Shown here one piece after another: positions 36,562 through 47,008 of a stretch of DNA of 64,000 nucleotides. The notes under the pieces are model-generated. The model did not search any database. It was not told where the DNA came from and was given only the letters and a program-made list of their open reading frames with translations. A program made the translations under genes and the position numbers. This stretch comes from AC-32 sp963746155 (GTDB lineage: Bacteria; Actinomycetota; Thermoleophilia; Gaiellales; Gaiellaceae): NCBI GenBank assembly GCA_963746155.1, contig CAVVAB010000012.1:620001-684000 (forward strand), written 5' to 3'. Numbering within the stretch: the first letter of the stretch is position 1; each line of letters begins with the position of its first letter.

Positions 36562-37544
36562 TCACCGGGACCGATCACCCGAAGGTCGAGCGTGCCCTGC
36601 GCCGCCTCCGCAACCGCATCGGCGAGGATGCGACCGAGCTCCTGACCGCCCAAGAGGCGAGCGGCGAGGATGCTGTCGCGGCATGCAACGCACTCGGGTT
36701 GTTCGTCGTCGAGAGCCGTTTGGTGGTCGTCTCCGAGGTCGAGCGCTGGAAGGCCAACGATTTGAAGGCGCTTCAGGAGTACCTCCGTCGTCCCGCGCCG
36801 ACCACGGTGCTCGCCCTTGTCGGCAAAGAGGTCAAGAAGGACTCGGCTCTTGCCAAGGCCGTCGCGAGGGCGGGTGAGGTGCTCGTGTTCGACGTGCCCA
36901 CGAAGCCCAGGGGCCGCAAAGCGGATCTCCCGCGCTGGGTCGAGGCGCAGTTCGCCGAGCGCGGAGTCCGGATCGACGCCGAGGCGGCTCGGGCGATGGT
37001 CGAGCTGGTCGGCGAGAACGCCGACGAGCTCGCGACCGAGATCGACAAGCTCGCTATCTGGGCCGACGGAGAGCAGATCGGCGAACGCGAGATCGCGGAG
37101 CTCGTCCCGGCTCGTGCAGAGGCCCCGCCGTTCGACCTCACCGATGCCTGGGGAGGGCGAGACGTCGGTGGAGCGGTTGCCGCGAGCGAGCGGATCGTCG
37201 AGCGCTCGGGCGACGCCGCGCGCGACGTCCTGCTCCGCGTGACCGGCCTTCTGACGAACCACGTCCAGCGGGTGCGCGAGTGCCGTCGCCTGGCCGCCGA
37301 GGGCGTGCCGCCCGCCGCAGCCGCGGAGCGGATGAACAGAAACCGGTTCTACGTCCAGAAGCTCTACGGGCAAGCCGAGAACTTCGGAGACGAGGAGCTC
37401 GACAGGGTGATCGTCTCGCTCGCGCGCCTCGACCACGCGCTCAAAGGCGGCAGCAGGCTGCCAGGCGAGCTCGAGTTCACACGCACGCTCATCGAGATAA
37501 CGCGCAGCACGCCGGCCGCGGCGGGCGACAGGGCGACGGCCTAG
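36534..37544 (+). CDS. holA: DNA polymerase III delta subunit
   Basis: 336 residues, clamp-loader subunit that opens the beta clamp. AAYLITGTDHPKVERALRRL, PAPTTVLALVGKEVKKDS, ELVGENADELATEIDKLA and FDLTDAWGGRD match the HolA pattern. GTG start supported by the TATGCT hexamer. It overlaps comEC by 28 nt in another frame. Convergent with rpsT. Confidence 0.85.
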   Translation: MAELAAAYLITGTDHPKVERALRRLRNRIGEDATELLTAQEASGEDAVAACNALGLFVVESRLVVVSEVERWKANDLKALQEYLRRPAPTTVLALVGKEVKKDSALAKAVARAGEVLVFDVPTKPRGRKADLPRWVEAQFAERGVRIDAEAARAMVELVGENADELATEIDKLAIWADGEQIGEREIAELVPARAEAPPFDLTDAWGGRDVGGAVAASERIVERSGDAARDVLLRVTGLLTNHVQRVRECRRLAAEGVPPAAAAERMNRNRFYVQKLYGQAENFGDEELDRVIVSLARLDHALKGGSRLPGELEFTRTLIEITRSTPAAAGDRATA

Positions 37545-37553
37545 AGAGGGCGC

Positions 37554-37823
37554 CTAGGAGCTGGGCGCGCCGGCCGCGAGGCGGGCGGCCTGCGACTTCT
37601 TGCGCGCCGCAGCGTTCCGGTGCAGGGCTCCGCGCGAGGCGGCCTTGTCGATCCGGCGGACAAGCTCGCGGTGCTCGGCAGCGATCCGATCCTTGTCGCC
37701 CTCGGCGACGGCCGCGCGCAGACGGCGGTTGAGCGTCTTCACCGACGAGAGGTAGCGGAGGTTCTCCAGGTGCTCCTGGGACGCAGTGCGAACGCGCTTC
37801 TTCTGTTGCTTGAGGTTCGGCAT
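37554..37823 (-). CDS. rpsT: 30S ribosomal protein S20
   Basis: 89 residues, basic and helical: MPNLKQQKKRVRTASQE, SSVKTLNRRLRAAV, RIDKAASRGALHRNAAARKKS. Binds 16S rRNA during 30S assembly. Position next to holA and lepA is conserved in actinobacteria. The start codon is preceded by a strong hairpin in the leader (37830-37849). Confidence 0.93.
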   Translation of the reverse strand: MPNLKQQKKRVRTASQEHLENLRYLSSVKTLNRRLRAAVAEGDKDRIAAEHRELVRRIDKAASRGALHRNAAARKKSQAARLAAGAPSS

Positions 37824-37829
37824 GACGTG

Positions 37830-37849
37830 AAAAGGCCCGCGTTGCGGGC
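37830..37849 (-). promoter_or_regulatory. Leader hairpin of rpsT
   Basis: On the minus strand GGGCCCGC-AAC-GCGGGCC followed by TTTT, a few bases before the rpsT ATG and just after the expected transcription start (TACCAT at 37861-37856). It has the form of an intrinsic terminator placed inside the leader, so it may attenuate S20 synthesis or block read-through. Confidence 0.5.
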
Positions 37850-37855
37850 CCGGCG

Positions 37856-37861
37856 ATGGTA
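37856..37861 (-). promoter_or_regulatory. -10 hexamer for rpsT
   Basis: TACCAT on the minus strand; the expected start of transcription falls at the top of the leader hairpin, so unlike most genes here rpsT has a structured 5' UTR. Confidence 0.4.
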
Positions 37862-37927
37862 GCAGCAGCGCGCCGACGATCCCCGCAGCCGCCCTTCGAG
37901 GATCGGCACGCTTTCGTAACAGCCACG

Positions 37928-37988
37928 GCACACATCCGCGCGCATTCCCCCGATACGCTCGCAGCGGGGAGGAGGCTACGGGCGCCTG
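37928..37988 (-). repeat. ~60-bp intergenic element, copy C
   Basis: Minus-strand copy: AGCCTCCTCCCCGCTGCGAG, then CGTATCG, a GAA-containing stretch and GCGCGGATGTGTG. Matches copies at 48.4, 51.0 and 55.9 kb. Lies between rpsT and murJ. Confidence 0.7.
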
Positions 37989-38083
37989 AAGTGCGGCCAC
38001 GGCTGGAAGGGACGCGGCCGGCCTAGACCTCCCGTACGCCACGCGCAAGGCCGGGGCTGCGCGGTGACGACGGAGCGCGTTCC

Positions 38084-38089
38084 TATACT
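38084..38089 (+). promoter_or_regulatory. -10 hexamer for murJ
   Basis: TATACT, 7 nt before the GTG at 38097; fixes the start. Confidence 0.5.
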
Positions 38090-38096
38090 CGGCCCC

Positions 38097-39704
38097 GTGG
38101 ACGAGCGAGGCGCGGCCCACGCCCGCCGGTTGGCGTGGTCGACGGCGATCTTCTCCCTCGCCACCGGTGTCTCGCGCATCGCGGGCCTCGTCCGGGAGAT
38201 CTTCGCCTCGTACTACTTCGGCGCCGCTGGCCGGGTCAACGCGTTCACGGTCGCATTCCAGGTGCCGAACCTCGTGCGCTCGCTCGTCGCCGACCAGGCG
38301 CTCTCGTCTGCGTTCGTCCCGGTCTTCAGCGAGCTCCTGGCGAAGGGCGAGCGCAAGCGGGCCTGGCGCGTCGCGTCGACCATCTTCTGGCTGATGCTGC
38401 TGGGGCTCGGCGCCCTGACCTCGCTGCTGATCATCTTCGCGCCGCTGATCATCCGCCCGTTCGGCGATCCCGGCGGCGACCCGCAGCTCGCGATCGGCCT
38501 CTCGCGCGTCCTCTTCCCGATCGTGACGCTGCTCGGGATCTCGGGCGTGATCGTCGGGATCCTCAACAGCTACGAGCAGTTCTCCGTGCCGGCGATCACG
38601 CCGATCTTCTGGAACGTCGCGATCATCGTCGGCCTCGTGATCGGCGTCCCGCGCGCGCACACGATCAACGCGCAGCTGTACGTCTACGCCATCTCGATCG
38701 TCATCGGGACGGTGATCCAGGTCCTGCTGCCGGTCCCCTGGCTGCGAGGGCTCGACGGACGGCTGCAGTTCCTGATCGACTGGCGCGACCCGGCCGTCAG
38801 ACGCGTCTTCGTCCTGATGGTCCCGGTGACGATCGGGCTCGGGCTGATCAACTTCAACCTGCTCGTGGACTCGATCTTCGCCTCGCGGCTGATCGACCCG
38901 GAGCTGGCGCCGACCTCGCTCGACAAGGCCTTCCGCCTCTACATGCTTCCGCAGGGGATGTTCTCGGTGGCCGTCGCGACCGTGCTCTTCCCTTCGCTCT
39001 CGCGCTTCGCGGCGCGAGGCGACATGGTGGGCTTCCGCGACCGGGTCGGCGTCGGGCTGCGGCAGATCGCCTTCCTGCTCATACCCGCGAGCGTCGTCTC
39101 GGCGGTCCTCGCCGAGCCGATCGTCCGCCTGGTCTACCAGCGCGGGCAGTTCGGGCCGGGCCAGACCCCCGTGGTCGCCGCCGCCCTGGCCGCGTTCTCG
39201 CTCGGGCTCACGTTCAACGGCTCGATGCTGATGCTGAACCGCGCCTTCTTCAGCCTGCAGTCGCCCTGGATCCCGACCTCGGTGGCGCTCGGCAACCTCG
39301 GCCTGAACGCGGCGCTCGACGCCGCCTTCTACCGGGTCGGAACGTGGGGGATCGCCCTGTCGACCTCCCTAGTGAACATCGCCGGGACCGCCGTGCTCCT
39401 CTGGCTGCTGCAGCGGCGCCTGCGCGACATCGACCTGCGGCGCACCGCGCGGGCGTTCGTGCTGATCTCGCTCGCTTCGGCGATCGTGGCCGGCGTCGTC
39501 TACGGGGTCTGGGCGGGCCTCGACAGGACGCTCGGGCACGGGATCGGAGCGCAGATCGGCGCAGTCGGGCTTGCGCTCGTGCTCGGCACCGTCACGTACC
39601 TGGTCTGCTGCAGCGTGTTCGGAGTCCACGAGCTCCAGGCGCTGCGGTCGCTTCGCCGCCGCAAGGAACCTGATGATCGAGTTCCTCCCGCCGGCGACGC
39701 GTGA
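38097..39704 (+). CDS. murJ: Lipid II flippase MurJ (MviN family)
   Basis: 535 residues, about 14 membrane helices. Start region FSLATGVSRIAGLVREIF, then GRVNAFTVAFQVPNLVRSL, SSAFVPVFSELLAKGE, and FRLYMLPQGMFSVAVATVLFPSLSRFA are MviN signatures. Flips peptidoglycan precursor lipid II outward. GTG start decided by the TATACT hexamer; an earlier in-frame GTG (38064) would add 11 residues. Confidence 0.92.
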   Translation: MDERGAAHARRLAWSTAIFSLATGVSRIAGLVREIFASYYFGAAGRVNAFTVAFQVPNLVRSLVADQALSSAFVPVFSELLAKGERKRAWRVASTIFWLMLLGLGALTSLLIIFAPLIIRPFGDPGGDPQLAIGLSRVLFPIVTLLGISGVIVGILNSYEQFSVPAITPIFWNVAIIVGLVIGVPRAHTINAQLYVYAISIVIGTVIQVLLPVPWLRGLDGRLQFLIDWRDPAVRRVFVLMVPVTIGLGLINFNLLVDSIFASRLIDPELAPTSLDKAFRLYMLPQGMFSVAVATVLFPSLSRFAARGDMVGFRDRVGVGLRQIAFLLIPASVVSAVLAEPIVRLVYQRGQFGPGQTPVVAAALAAFSLGLTFNGSMLMLNRAFFSLQSPWIPTSVALGNLGLNAALDAAFYRVGTWGIALSTSLVNIAGTAVLLWLLQRRLRDIDLRRTARAFVLISLASAIVAGVVYGVWAGLDRTLGHGIGAQIGAVGLALVLGTVTYLVCCSVFGVHELQALRSLRRRKEPDDRVPPAGDA

Positions 39705-39921
39705 CCTGCCGCTCGTGCGCGAGTGGCTCGCGCAGGAGCACGTCCGCCTGTGGTGGCGGGACCCGCCCGGCTCGCTGGCCGGCTACAAGGCCGCGATCGA
39801 CGGCGACGATCTGACCGACCTCTATCTCATCCAGCTCGAGGGTCGCAGCGTCGGGATGATCCCCTGGGTCGGCGTGCCGCACCGCCTCATGCGGCTGGAC
39901 CGCGAGACCCTGGAGGCCTGA
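39673..39921 (+). pseudogene. Truncated AAC(6')/GNAT-like acetyltransferase
   Basis: 82 residues resembling the first half of aminoglycoside 6'-N-acetyltransferase-type GNATs: FLPPATRDLPLVREWLAQEH, VRLWWRDPPGS, DLYLIQLEGRSVGMI. The frame stops before the acetyl-CoA motif A, so it cannot be a complete enzyme. It overlaps the end of murJ by 32 nt in another frame and ends just before lepA. Confidence 0.55.
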
Positions 39922-39930
39922 GCCCGCCGC

Positions 39931-39936
39931 TACGCT
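39931..39936 (+). promoter_or_regulatory. -10 hexamer for lepA
   Basis: TACGCT, 8 nt before the ATG at 39945. Confidence 0.45.
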
Positions 39937-39944
39937 CCACGCCG

Positions 39945-41729
<1,785 letters not shown>

Positions 41730-41733
<4 letters not shown>

Positions 41734-42845
41734 GCGCGGGCGTCCGGCATCTGTACGTGCACCTGCCGTTCTGCTCGTCGCGGTGCGGCTACTGCGACTT
41801 CGTCACGGTCGTCGGGCGACGTGGACAGCATCAGGCGTACGTCGACGCGCTGCTCGCGGAGCTCGCGCTCGAGGGCGGGGTGCTGGCGCCGCGGCTGGAG
41901 AGCGTCTTCCTCGGCGGCGGCACGCCGACGTTCACGGAGCCCGCTCAGCTCTCGCGCCTGCTGCGAGCCTTGCCGCCCGCGGCCGAGGTGACCGTCGAGG
42001 CGAACCCGGAGACCGTCACGCCCACGCTCGCCGCGCTCCTGCGCGAGGCCGGAGTGACGCGCGTCTCCCTCGGTGCGCAGAGCTTCCAGCCGCGCCTGCT
42101 CGAGGTGCTCGACCGCCAGGCCGGCCCGGACGACGTGCGCCGCGCGGTCTCGGCTCTGCGCGCGGCCGGCTTCGACAACGTCTCCCTCGACCTGATCTAC
42201 GGGATCCCGGGCCAGAGCTCCGCCGACCTCGACGCCGACCTGACCGCGGCGCTTGAGCTCGAGCCGGAGCATCTCTCCTGCTACGAGCTGGAGGCGAAGC
42301 CGGGCACCCGCTTCACCCACGCGCACGGCGAGGAGCTCGCGCGCCAGGCCGAGGCGATGGAGACGTACTTCGAGCGCGTCGTCGAGCGGGTCGGCGCGGC
42401 CGGCTACCGCTGGTACGAGACCGCGAACTTCTGCCGGTCGCCAGAGCTTGCGGACGGGCGCGACCTGCGCTCGCGGCACAACCTCGCCTACTGGCACGGC
42501 CGCGACTACCTCGGGCTCGGGATCGGCGCGGTCTCGACGATCGACGGGCGCCGCTGGCGCACGACGCCCAGGCTGGGCGAATACCTCGCGGCGCTGCGAG
42601 CCGGGCGGCGTCCCGCGCGGGAGCTGGAGGAGCTCACCGACGAGGTGCTTCGCAGCGAGCGCGTGCTGCTCGGCCTGCGCCTGGACGAGCCGCTCGTCGT
42701 GTCCGGGCTCGAAAGCGCGGTCGACTGGTCGGCGGTCGACCGCCTCGAGCGCGCAGGGCTCGTCCGGCGCGAGGAGACCGCGCTCGCGCTGACGTCGAGA
42801 GGCCGATTCCTGGGCGGTGGCGTCACGGTGGAGCTGCTCGCATAA
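41730..42845 (+). CDS. hemW: HemW-like radical SAM protein
   Basis: 371 residues. LYVHLPFCSSRCGYCDFV carries the CxxxCxxC iron-sulfur motif; SVFLGGGTPTF, RVSLGAQSFQP, LDLIYGIPGQ and YWHGRDYLGLGIGAVS are HemW/HemN-family marks. HemW is a heme chaperone, often mis-annotated as coproporphyrinogen oxidase. The GTG overlaps the corrected lepA stop by 4 nt. Confidence 0.88.
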
Positions 42846-42848
42846 AGT
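42843..42848 (+). promoter_or_regulatory. -10 hexamer for hrcA
   Basis: TAAAGT, overlapping the hemW stop codon and 8 nt before the hrcA ATG. No CIRCE inverted repeat is visible here. Confidence 0.45.
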
Positions 42849-42856
42849 TCCTGCAA

Positions 42857-43903
42857 ATGCGCGGTGCAGGCGAGATCGAGCTCACCCAACGGCAGCGCGA
42901 GGTGCTGCGAGGCGTCGTCGAGGGCTACGTCGCGACCGGCGAACCGGTCGGCTCGCGGACGCTCCTCGAGCGGATGCGGCTCGAGGTGTCGCCGTCAACG
43001 GTCCGGAGCGAGCTCGCCGTGCTCGAGGCCCTCGGCCTGTTGACGCACCCGCACACGTCGGCCGGCCGCGTCCCGACCGAGCGCGGCTACCGCTACTACG
43101 CCGACCGCCTGCTGGAGCGGCTCGAGCCGCAACCCGAGGGCTTCCCGCTCGACCTGCGCGCGGCGCGGAACGAGGTCGACCAAGCGCTCCAGGCGACGAC
43201 CGAGATGCTCTCGGATCTGACTCGCCTGCTCGCGCTCGTCTCGGCGCCCGCCCTCGGCAGCACGACTGTCCGACACGTCGAGGTGCTCCTCCTGCAGCCG
43301 CAGGTGGCGATGGTGGTCGTCATCACCTCGACGGGGAACGTTACGAAGCGCGTCCACCGTTTCCCCGATCCTGTCGACCCCGGGCTTGCGAACTGGGCGG
43401 CGCAGTACGTCAACGAGCGGCTCGTCGGCCTCGACCTCGGCAGCAGCATCCTTCGGCGGCGGCTCGACGACCCGAGCCTCGGCGCGCGCGAGCACGCCTT
43501 TCTCGAGCCGGTCAGGGCGCTCTTCGCGGAGACGTTCGCGAGCGGGGAGCAGAGCCTCTACGTCGGCGGCACGGCCGGGTTGCTCGAAGACCTGCGCTCC
43601 GAGGAGCTCGAGGCCTACCAGCGGCTGCTCGAGGTGCTCGAGACGCGCGCGGCCCTGCTCGAGGTCGTGAGCCAGGCGCTCGACCCGCGGCGCCCGTTCG
43701 TGCGCGTCGGTCCGGAGCTCGACCATCCCGCGATGCGCGACCTCGCTCTCGTCGGCGCGTCCTACGGCCTCACGAACCGCACGCTCGGGGCCGTCACGCT
43801 CCTCGGTCCGGTGCGGATGGACTACGAGAAGGCGCTCCGCTCGGTGCGGGGGGCCGCGCACGAGCTCTCCCTGTTCGTCGAGGAGATCTACGAGGACAAC
43901 TAG
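42857..43903 (+). CDS. hrcA: Heat-inducible transcription repressor HrcA
   Basis: 348 residues. N-terminal winged helix (LTQRQREVLRGVVEGYVATG, SPSTVRSELAVLEALGLL, HTSAGRVPTERGYRYY) and a GAF-like C-terminal domain ending GPVRMDYEKALRSV. It normally represses chaperone operons through CIRCE. The pairing with dnaJ directly downstream is the common actinobacterial arrangement. Confidence 0.92.
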   Translation: MRGAGEIELTQRQREVLRGVVEGYVATGEPVGSRTLLERMRLEVSPSTVRSELAVLEALGLLTHPHTSAGRVPTERGYRYYADRLLERLEPQPEGFPLDLRAARNEVDQALQATTEMLSDLTRLLALVSAPALGSTTVRHVEVLLLQPQVAMVVVITSTGNVTKRVHRFPDPVDPGLANWAAQYVNERLVGLDLGSSILRRRLDDPSLGAREHAFLEPVRALFAETFASGEQSLYVGGTAGLLEDLRSEELEAYQRLLEVLETRAALLEVVSQALDPRRPFVRVGPELDHPAMRDLALVGASYGLTNRTLGAVTLLGPVRMDYEKALRSVRGAAHELSLFVEEIYEDN

Positions 43904-43912
43904 CGGCAGGGC

Positions 43913-43918
43913 TACGCT
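43913..43918 (+). promoter_or_regulatory. -10 hexamer for dnaJ
   Basis: TACGCT, 7 nt before the ATG at 43926. Confidence 0.4.
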
Positions 43919-43925
43919 TGGTGTG

Positions 43926-45044
43926 ATGGCGACCACCCAGCGCGACTACTACGAGATCCTCGGCGTCGAGCGCTCGGCCGAGCAGGCCGAGATCAAGAAG
44001 GCATTCCGCCTGCTCGCGCGCAGCGTCCACCCGGACGTCTCCGCAGAGCCCGACGCGGAGGAGCGCTTCCGCGAGGTGGTCGAGGCCTACGAGGTTCTCT
44101 CCAGCCCCGAGACGCGGCAGCTCTACGACCGCTACGGGCATGCGGGCCTGCAGAGCGGCGGCTTCACGCCCACGAGCTTCGACTTCGGCAATCTCTCCGA
44201 TCTCTTCTCCGCGTTCTTCGGCGACGACCTCTTCGGCGCCGGAGGCCGCGCAGGGCGGGTGCGCGGCGCCGACGTTGCCGCCCAGATCGAGATCGACCTC
44301 GCCGAGGCGGCGAGCGGCGTTACGCGCGAGATCCCGTTCCCGGTCACCGTCTCCTGTCCCACCTGCCAGGGCAGCGGAGCGCAGCCGGGGACCGAGCTGT
44401 TGCAGTGCCCGGTCTGCGCGGGTGCGGGCCACGTCGAGCACGTGTCGCGGACGGTCTTCGGCGAGTTCGTCCGCAGGCAGACGTGCTCTCGCTGCGGCGG
44501 CGCCGGCCGCGTGATCGAGCATCCGTGCGGCGAGTGCGAGGGCGCCGGCCGCGTGGTCGAGGAGAAGACGCTCGAGGTCGACGTCCCGCCCGGGATCCAC
44601 GACGGGCAGCAGATCCGGGTCTCCGGCGAGGGCCATGCGGGCGCCGTCGGCGGGCGAGCTGGCGACCTGTACGTCCTCGTGCGGATCCACCCAGACCCGC
44701 GCTTCGTGCGCGAGGGCAACGACCTCTTCACGACCGTCGACCTGACGATGACCCAGGCGGCGCTCGGTGCGAAGGTTCAGGTGCCGACCCTTGGCGGCGA
44801 CGTCGAGCTCGAGTTCGAGCCGGGCACGCAGCCGGGCGAGATCCGCGTGCTGCGCGGTCGTGGGATGCCGGTTCTCCAGGGCTTCGGGCGCGGCGACCAG
44901 CGCGTGCTCGTGAACGTCCAGGTGCCGCGGCGCCTGAGCGACGAGCAGCGGGCGCTGCTGCAGGACTTCGAGCGCAAGGCCGGCGACGAGGCCTACCAGC
45001 AGGACGAGGGGTTCTTCGAGAAGCTGAAGAGCGCGTTCCGCTGA
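43926..45044 (+). CDS. dnaJ: Chaperone protein DnaJ
   Basis: 372 residues. J domain with HPD (ARSVHPDVSAEP), Gly/Phe-rich linker, four zinc-binding CxxCxGxG-type repeats (CPTCQGSG, CPVCAGAG, CSRCGGAG, CGECEGAG), and C-terminal substrate domain. Stimulates DnaK. ATG chosen for its 7-nt distance to TACGCT; GTGs at 43921 and 43923 are alternatives. Confidence 0.95.
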   Translation: MATTQRDYYEILGVERSAEQAEIKKAFRLLARSVHPDVSAEPDAEERFREVVEAYEVLSSPETRQLYDRYGHAGLQSGGFTPTSFDFGNLSDLFSAFFGDDLFGAGGRAGRVRGADVAAQIEIDLAEAASGVTREIPFPVTVSCPTCQGSGAQPGTELLQCPVCAGAGHVEHVSRTVFGEFVRRQTCSRCGGAGRVIEHPCGECEGAGRVVEEKTLEVDVPPGIHDGQQIRVSGEGHAGAVGGRAGDLYVLVRIHPDPRFVREGNDLFTTVDLTMTQAALGAKVQVPTLGGDVELEFEPGTQPGEIRVLRGRGMPVLQGFGRGDQRVLVNVQVPRRLSDEQRALLQDFERKAGDEAYQQDEGFFEKLKSAFR

Positions 45045-45058
45045 GCCCGCTGCGCCGC

Positions 45059-45805
45059 GTGGCCGCGACCGTCTCCCCCGAGCGGGCGGAGATCGCGCGG
45101 GGTCTGATGATCGAGCTGTTTCCCGAGGGGTTCGAAGAGCACGAGACCGCGGACGGGCTCGAGCTCGCCGCCTACACGGACAGCGGGGGCGAGGAGCGGC
45201 TCTGGGCGGCCTTCAGCACGGTGCGTGCGGAGGACGTCGACCTCGGCTGGGAGGACCGCTGGCGCGCGTTCCACCGGCCGGTTCGGGTCGGCCCGCTCTG
45301 GGTCGGCCCTCCCTGGGAGCATCCGCCGGGCGACGCGACCGCCGTTGTGATCGACCCTGGCCGCGCCTTCGGGACGGGCGGGCATGCGACGACGCGGCTC
45401 TGCCTGGAGCTGCTGCTCGAGCTCGAGCCGTCGAGCCTGCTCGACATCGGCTGCGGATCGGGCGTGCTCGCCGTCTGCGCCGCGCGCCTCGGGTTCTCTC
45501 CGGTCACGGCGCTCGACGTCGAGGACGCGGCGCTGGAGGCAACGCAGCGGAATGCGCACGCCAACGGCGTCGACCTCGACGTGCACCTCGGCGATGCTCT
45601 CGCCGAATCGCTTCCGCGCGCCGAGGCCGTCACCGCCAACGTCTCGCGGGAGTTTCTCGACCGGCTTGCTCCGCGCCTCGACTGCGCCGTGCTCGTCGCG
45701 TCCGGCTACGCCGAATCCGAGGGGCCGAAGCTCGCGGGATTCCGGCCCGTGGCGCGGCGCGTTGCAGACGGCTGGGCCGGAGACCTGCTTCGGCGCGAGG
45801 AGTAG
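45059..45805 (+). CDS. prmA: Ribosomal protein L11 methyltransferase (PrmA family)
   Basis: 248 residues. SAM motif I LLDIGCGSGVLAVCAARLG, preceded by the PrmA signature IDPGRAFGTGGHATT, acidic motif II ALDVEDAALEA, and ANVSREFLDRLAP in place of motif IV. Methylates L11 in typical members. GTG at 45059, 14 nt after the dnaJ stop; no better ATG exists. Its stop codon forms part of the next gene's TAGAGT hexamer. Confidence 0.85.
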   Translation: MAATVSPERAEIARGLMIELFPEGFEEHETADGLELAAYTDSGGEERLWAAFSTVRAEDVDLGWEDRWRAFHRPVRVGPLWVGPPWEHPPGDATAVVIDPGRAFGTGGHATTRLCLELLLELEPSSLLDIGCGSGVLAVCAARLGFSPVTALDVEDAALEATQRNAHANGVDLDVHLGDALAESLPRAEAVTANVSREFLDRLAPRLDCAVLVASGYAESEGPKLAGFRPVARRVADGWAGDLLRREE

Positions 45806-45808
45806 AGT
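45803..45808 (+). promoter_or_regulatory. -10 hexamer for mtaB
   Basis: TAGAGT, overlapping the prmA stop codon (TAG 45803-45805), 9 nt before the GTG at 45818. Confidence 0.4.
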
Positions 45809-45817
45809 GGCAGCGCC

Positions 45818-47008
45818 GTGGCTGGGTTCTCGGTTCGCTTTCTAGGCTGCAAGGTCTCCCATGCGGATGCGCAGGCGGTCCGCGAGCGCCTGCTGCGCGA
45901 CGGGCACACGGAGCTCGAGGACGGGGCCGAGGTAGCCGTCGTCAACACGTGCTGCGTCACGCACGAGGCCGTCTCGAAGTCGCGTCAGGCCGCCTCCCGC
46001 GCCGCCCGGACGCACGCGCGCGTGTACGTGACGGGGTGCGGCGCGAACCTGTCTGCGGACGGCTTCGCGGGGCTGCCCGAGAACGTGGTCGTCGTCGCCC
46101 GCCGTAGCGAGGACACGCCCGGCTTCGTCGCTCGCGACGTGGGGGCGATCGGCTGCGTGCAGGCCGACGCCAGGCTCGACCGCGTCCGGGCATTCGTCAA
46201 GGTGCAGGACGGTTGCAGCTTCTCGTGCGCGTTCTGCGTCATCCCGCTCGTACGCGGGCCCACACGGAGTCGCAGGGCCGGCGCCGTGCTCGCCGAGGTG
46301 CGGCGACGCGTCGACCAGGGTCACCGCGAGGTCGTGCTGACCGGGATCAACCTCGGTTGCTACCGCGACCGCGAGGCGGGCTTTGCGCTTCCGCAGCTCG
46401 TGCGCGCGGCAGGCGCGACTCCCGGGCTGGCGCGCCTGCGGCTCTCGTCGATCGAGGTCAATCACGTCAACGACGAGCTCGTGCGCGCGCTGTGCGAGAC
46501 GCCTGTGGTGTCGCGCCACCTGCACGTGCCTCTCCAGTCCGGCGACGATGGAGTCCTGCGCGCGATGGGGCGACGCTACGACGCGGCCACGTTCCTGCGC
46601 CGCGTGGCGCCGCTCGGCGACTTCAATCTGACGAGCGACGTGATCGTCGGCTTCCCGGACGAGGACGACGCGGCCTTTACCCGCACGCTCGACGTGGTTC
46701 GCGAGGCCGGGATCTCGAAGGTGCACGTCTTCCCGTACTCGCCCCGTCCCGGAACGGAGACCGCGGCGGCCGACACGGTTCCGCGCGAGGTCAAGCGGGA
46801 GCGCGGCAAGCGCCTGCGCGATCTCTCGCAGGTCGCGAGCCTCGAGCACTGGCGCTCGAAGGTCGGCCACGAGGACGTCGTCCTCATCGACCGGCCGGGC
46901 CGAGGCTACGGCGACGACTACTCGCCGTGGCTCGTTCGCGGAGAGGTCGGCGAGCTCGTGCGCGTGCGCGGCCGAGCGGTGACGGAGGAGGGGATCCTCG
47001 CTGCCTGA
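45818..47008 (+). CDS. mtaB: tRNA t6A37 methylthiotransferase (MtaB-like)
   Basis: 396 residues. UPF0004 domain with three cysteines (FLGCKVSHADA, VVNTCCVTHEA, VTGCGANLS), radical SAM CSFSCAFCVIP (CxxxCxxC), HLHVPLQSGDDGVLRAMGR, SDVIVGFPDEDDAAF and a C-terminal TRAM-like part. Adds a methylthio group to t6A at position 37 of ANN-decoding tRNAs. MtaB is preferred over MiaB/RimO by the short linker and gene context. Confidence 0.88.
   Translation: MAGFSVRFLGCKVSHADAQAVRERLLRDGHTELEDGAEVAVVNTCCVTHEAVSKSRQAASRAARTHARVYVTGCGANLSADGFAGLPENVVVVARRSEDTPGFVARDVGAIGCVQADARLDRVRAFVKVQDGCSFSCAFCVIPLVRGPTRSRRAGAVLAEVRRRVDQGHREVVLTGINLGCYRDREAGFALPQLVRAAGATPGLARLRLSSIEVNHVNDELVRALCETPVVSRHLHVPLQSGDDGVLRAMGRRYDAATFLRRVAPLGDFNLTSDVIVGFPDEDDAAFTRTLDVVREAGISKVHVFPYSPRPGTETAAADTVPREVKRERGKRLRDLSQVASLEHWRSKVGHEDVVLIDRPGRGYGDDYSPWLVRGEVGELVRVRGRAVTEEGILAA

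Noticed and set aside
37831..37850. Terminator for holA on the + strand
   Set aside because: The T-run follows the hairpin only on the minus strand, and the hairpin lies beyond rpsT, about 290 nt from the holA stop.
42843..42860. CIRCE operator before hrcA
   Set aside because: No TTAGCACTC-N9-GAGTGCTAA-like inverted repeat is present.
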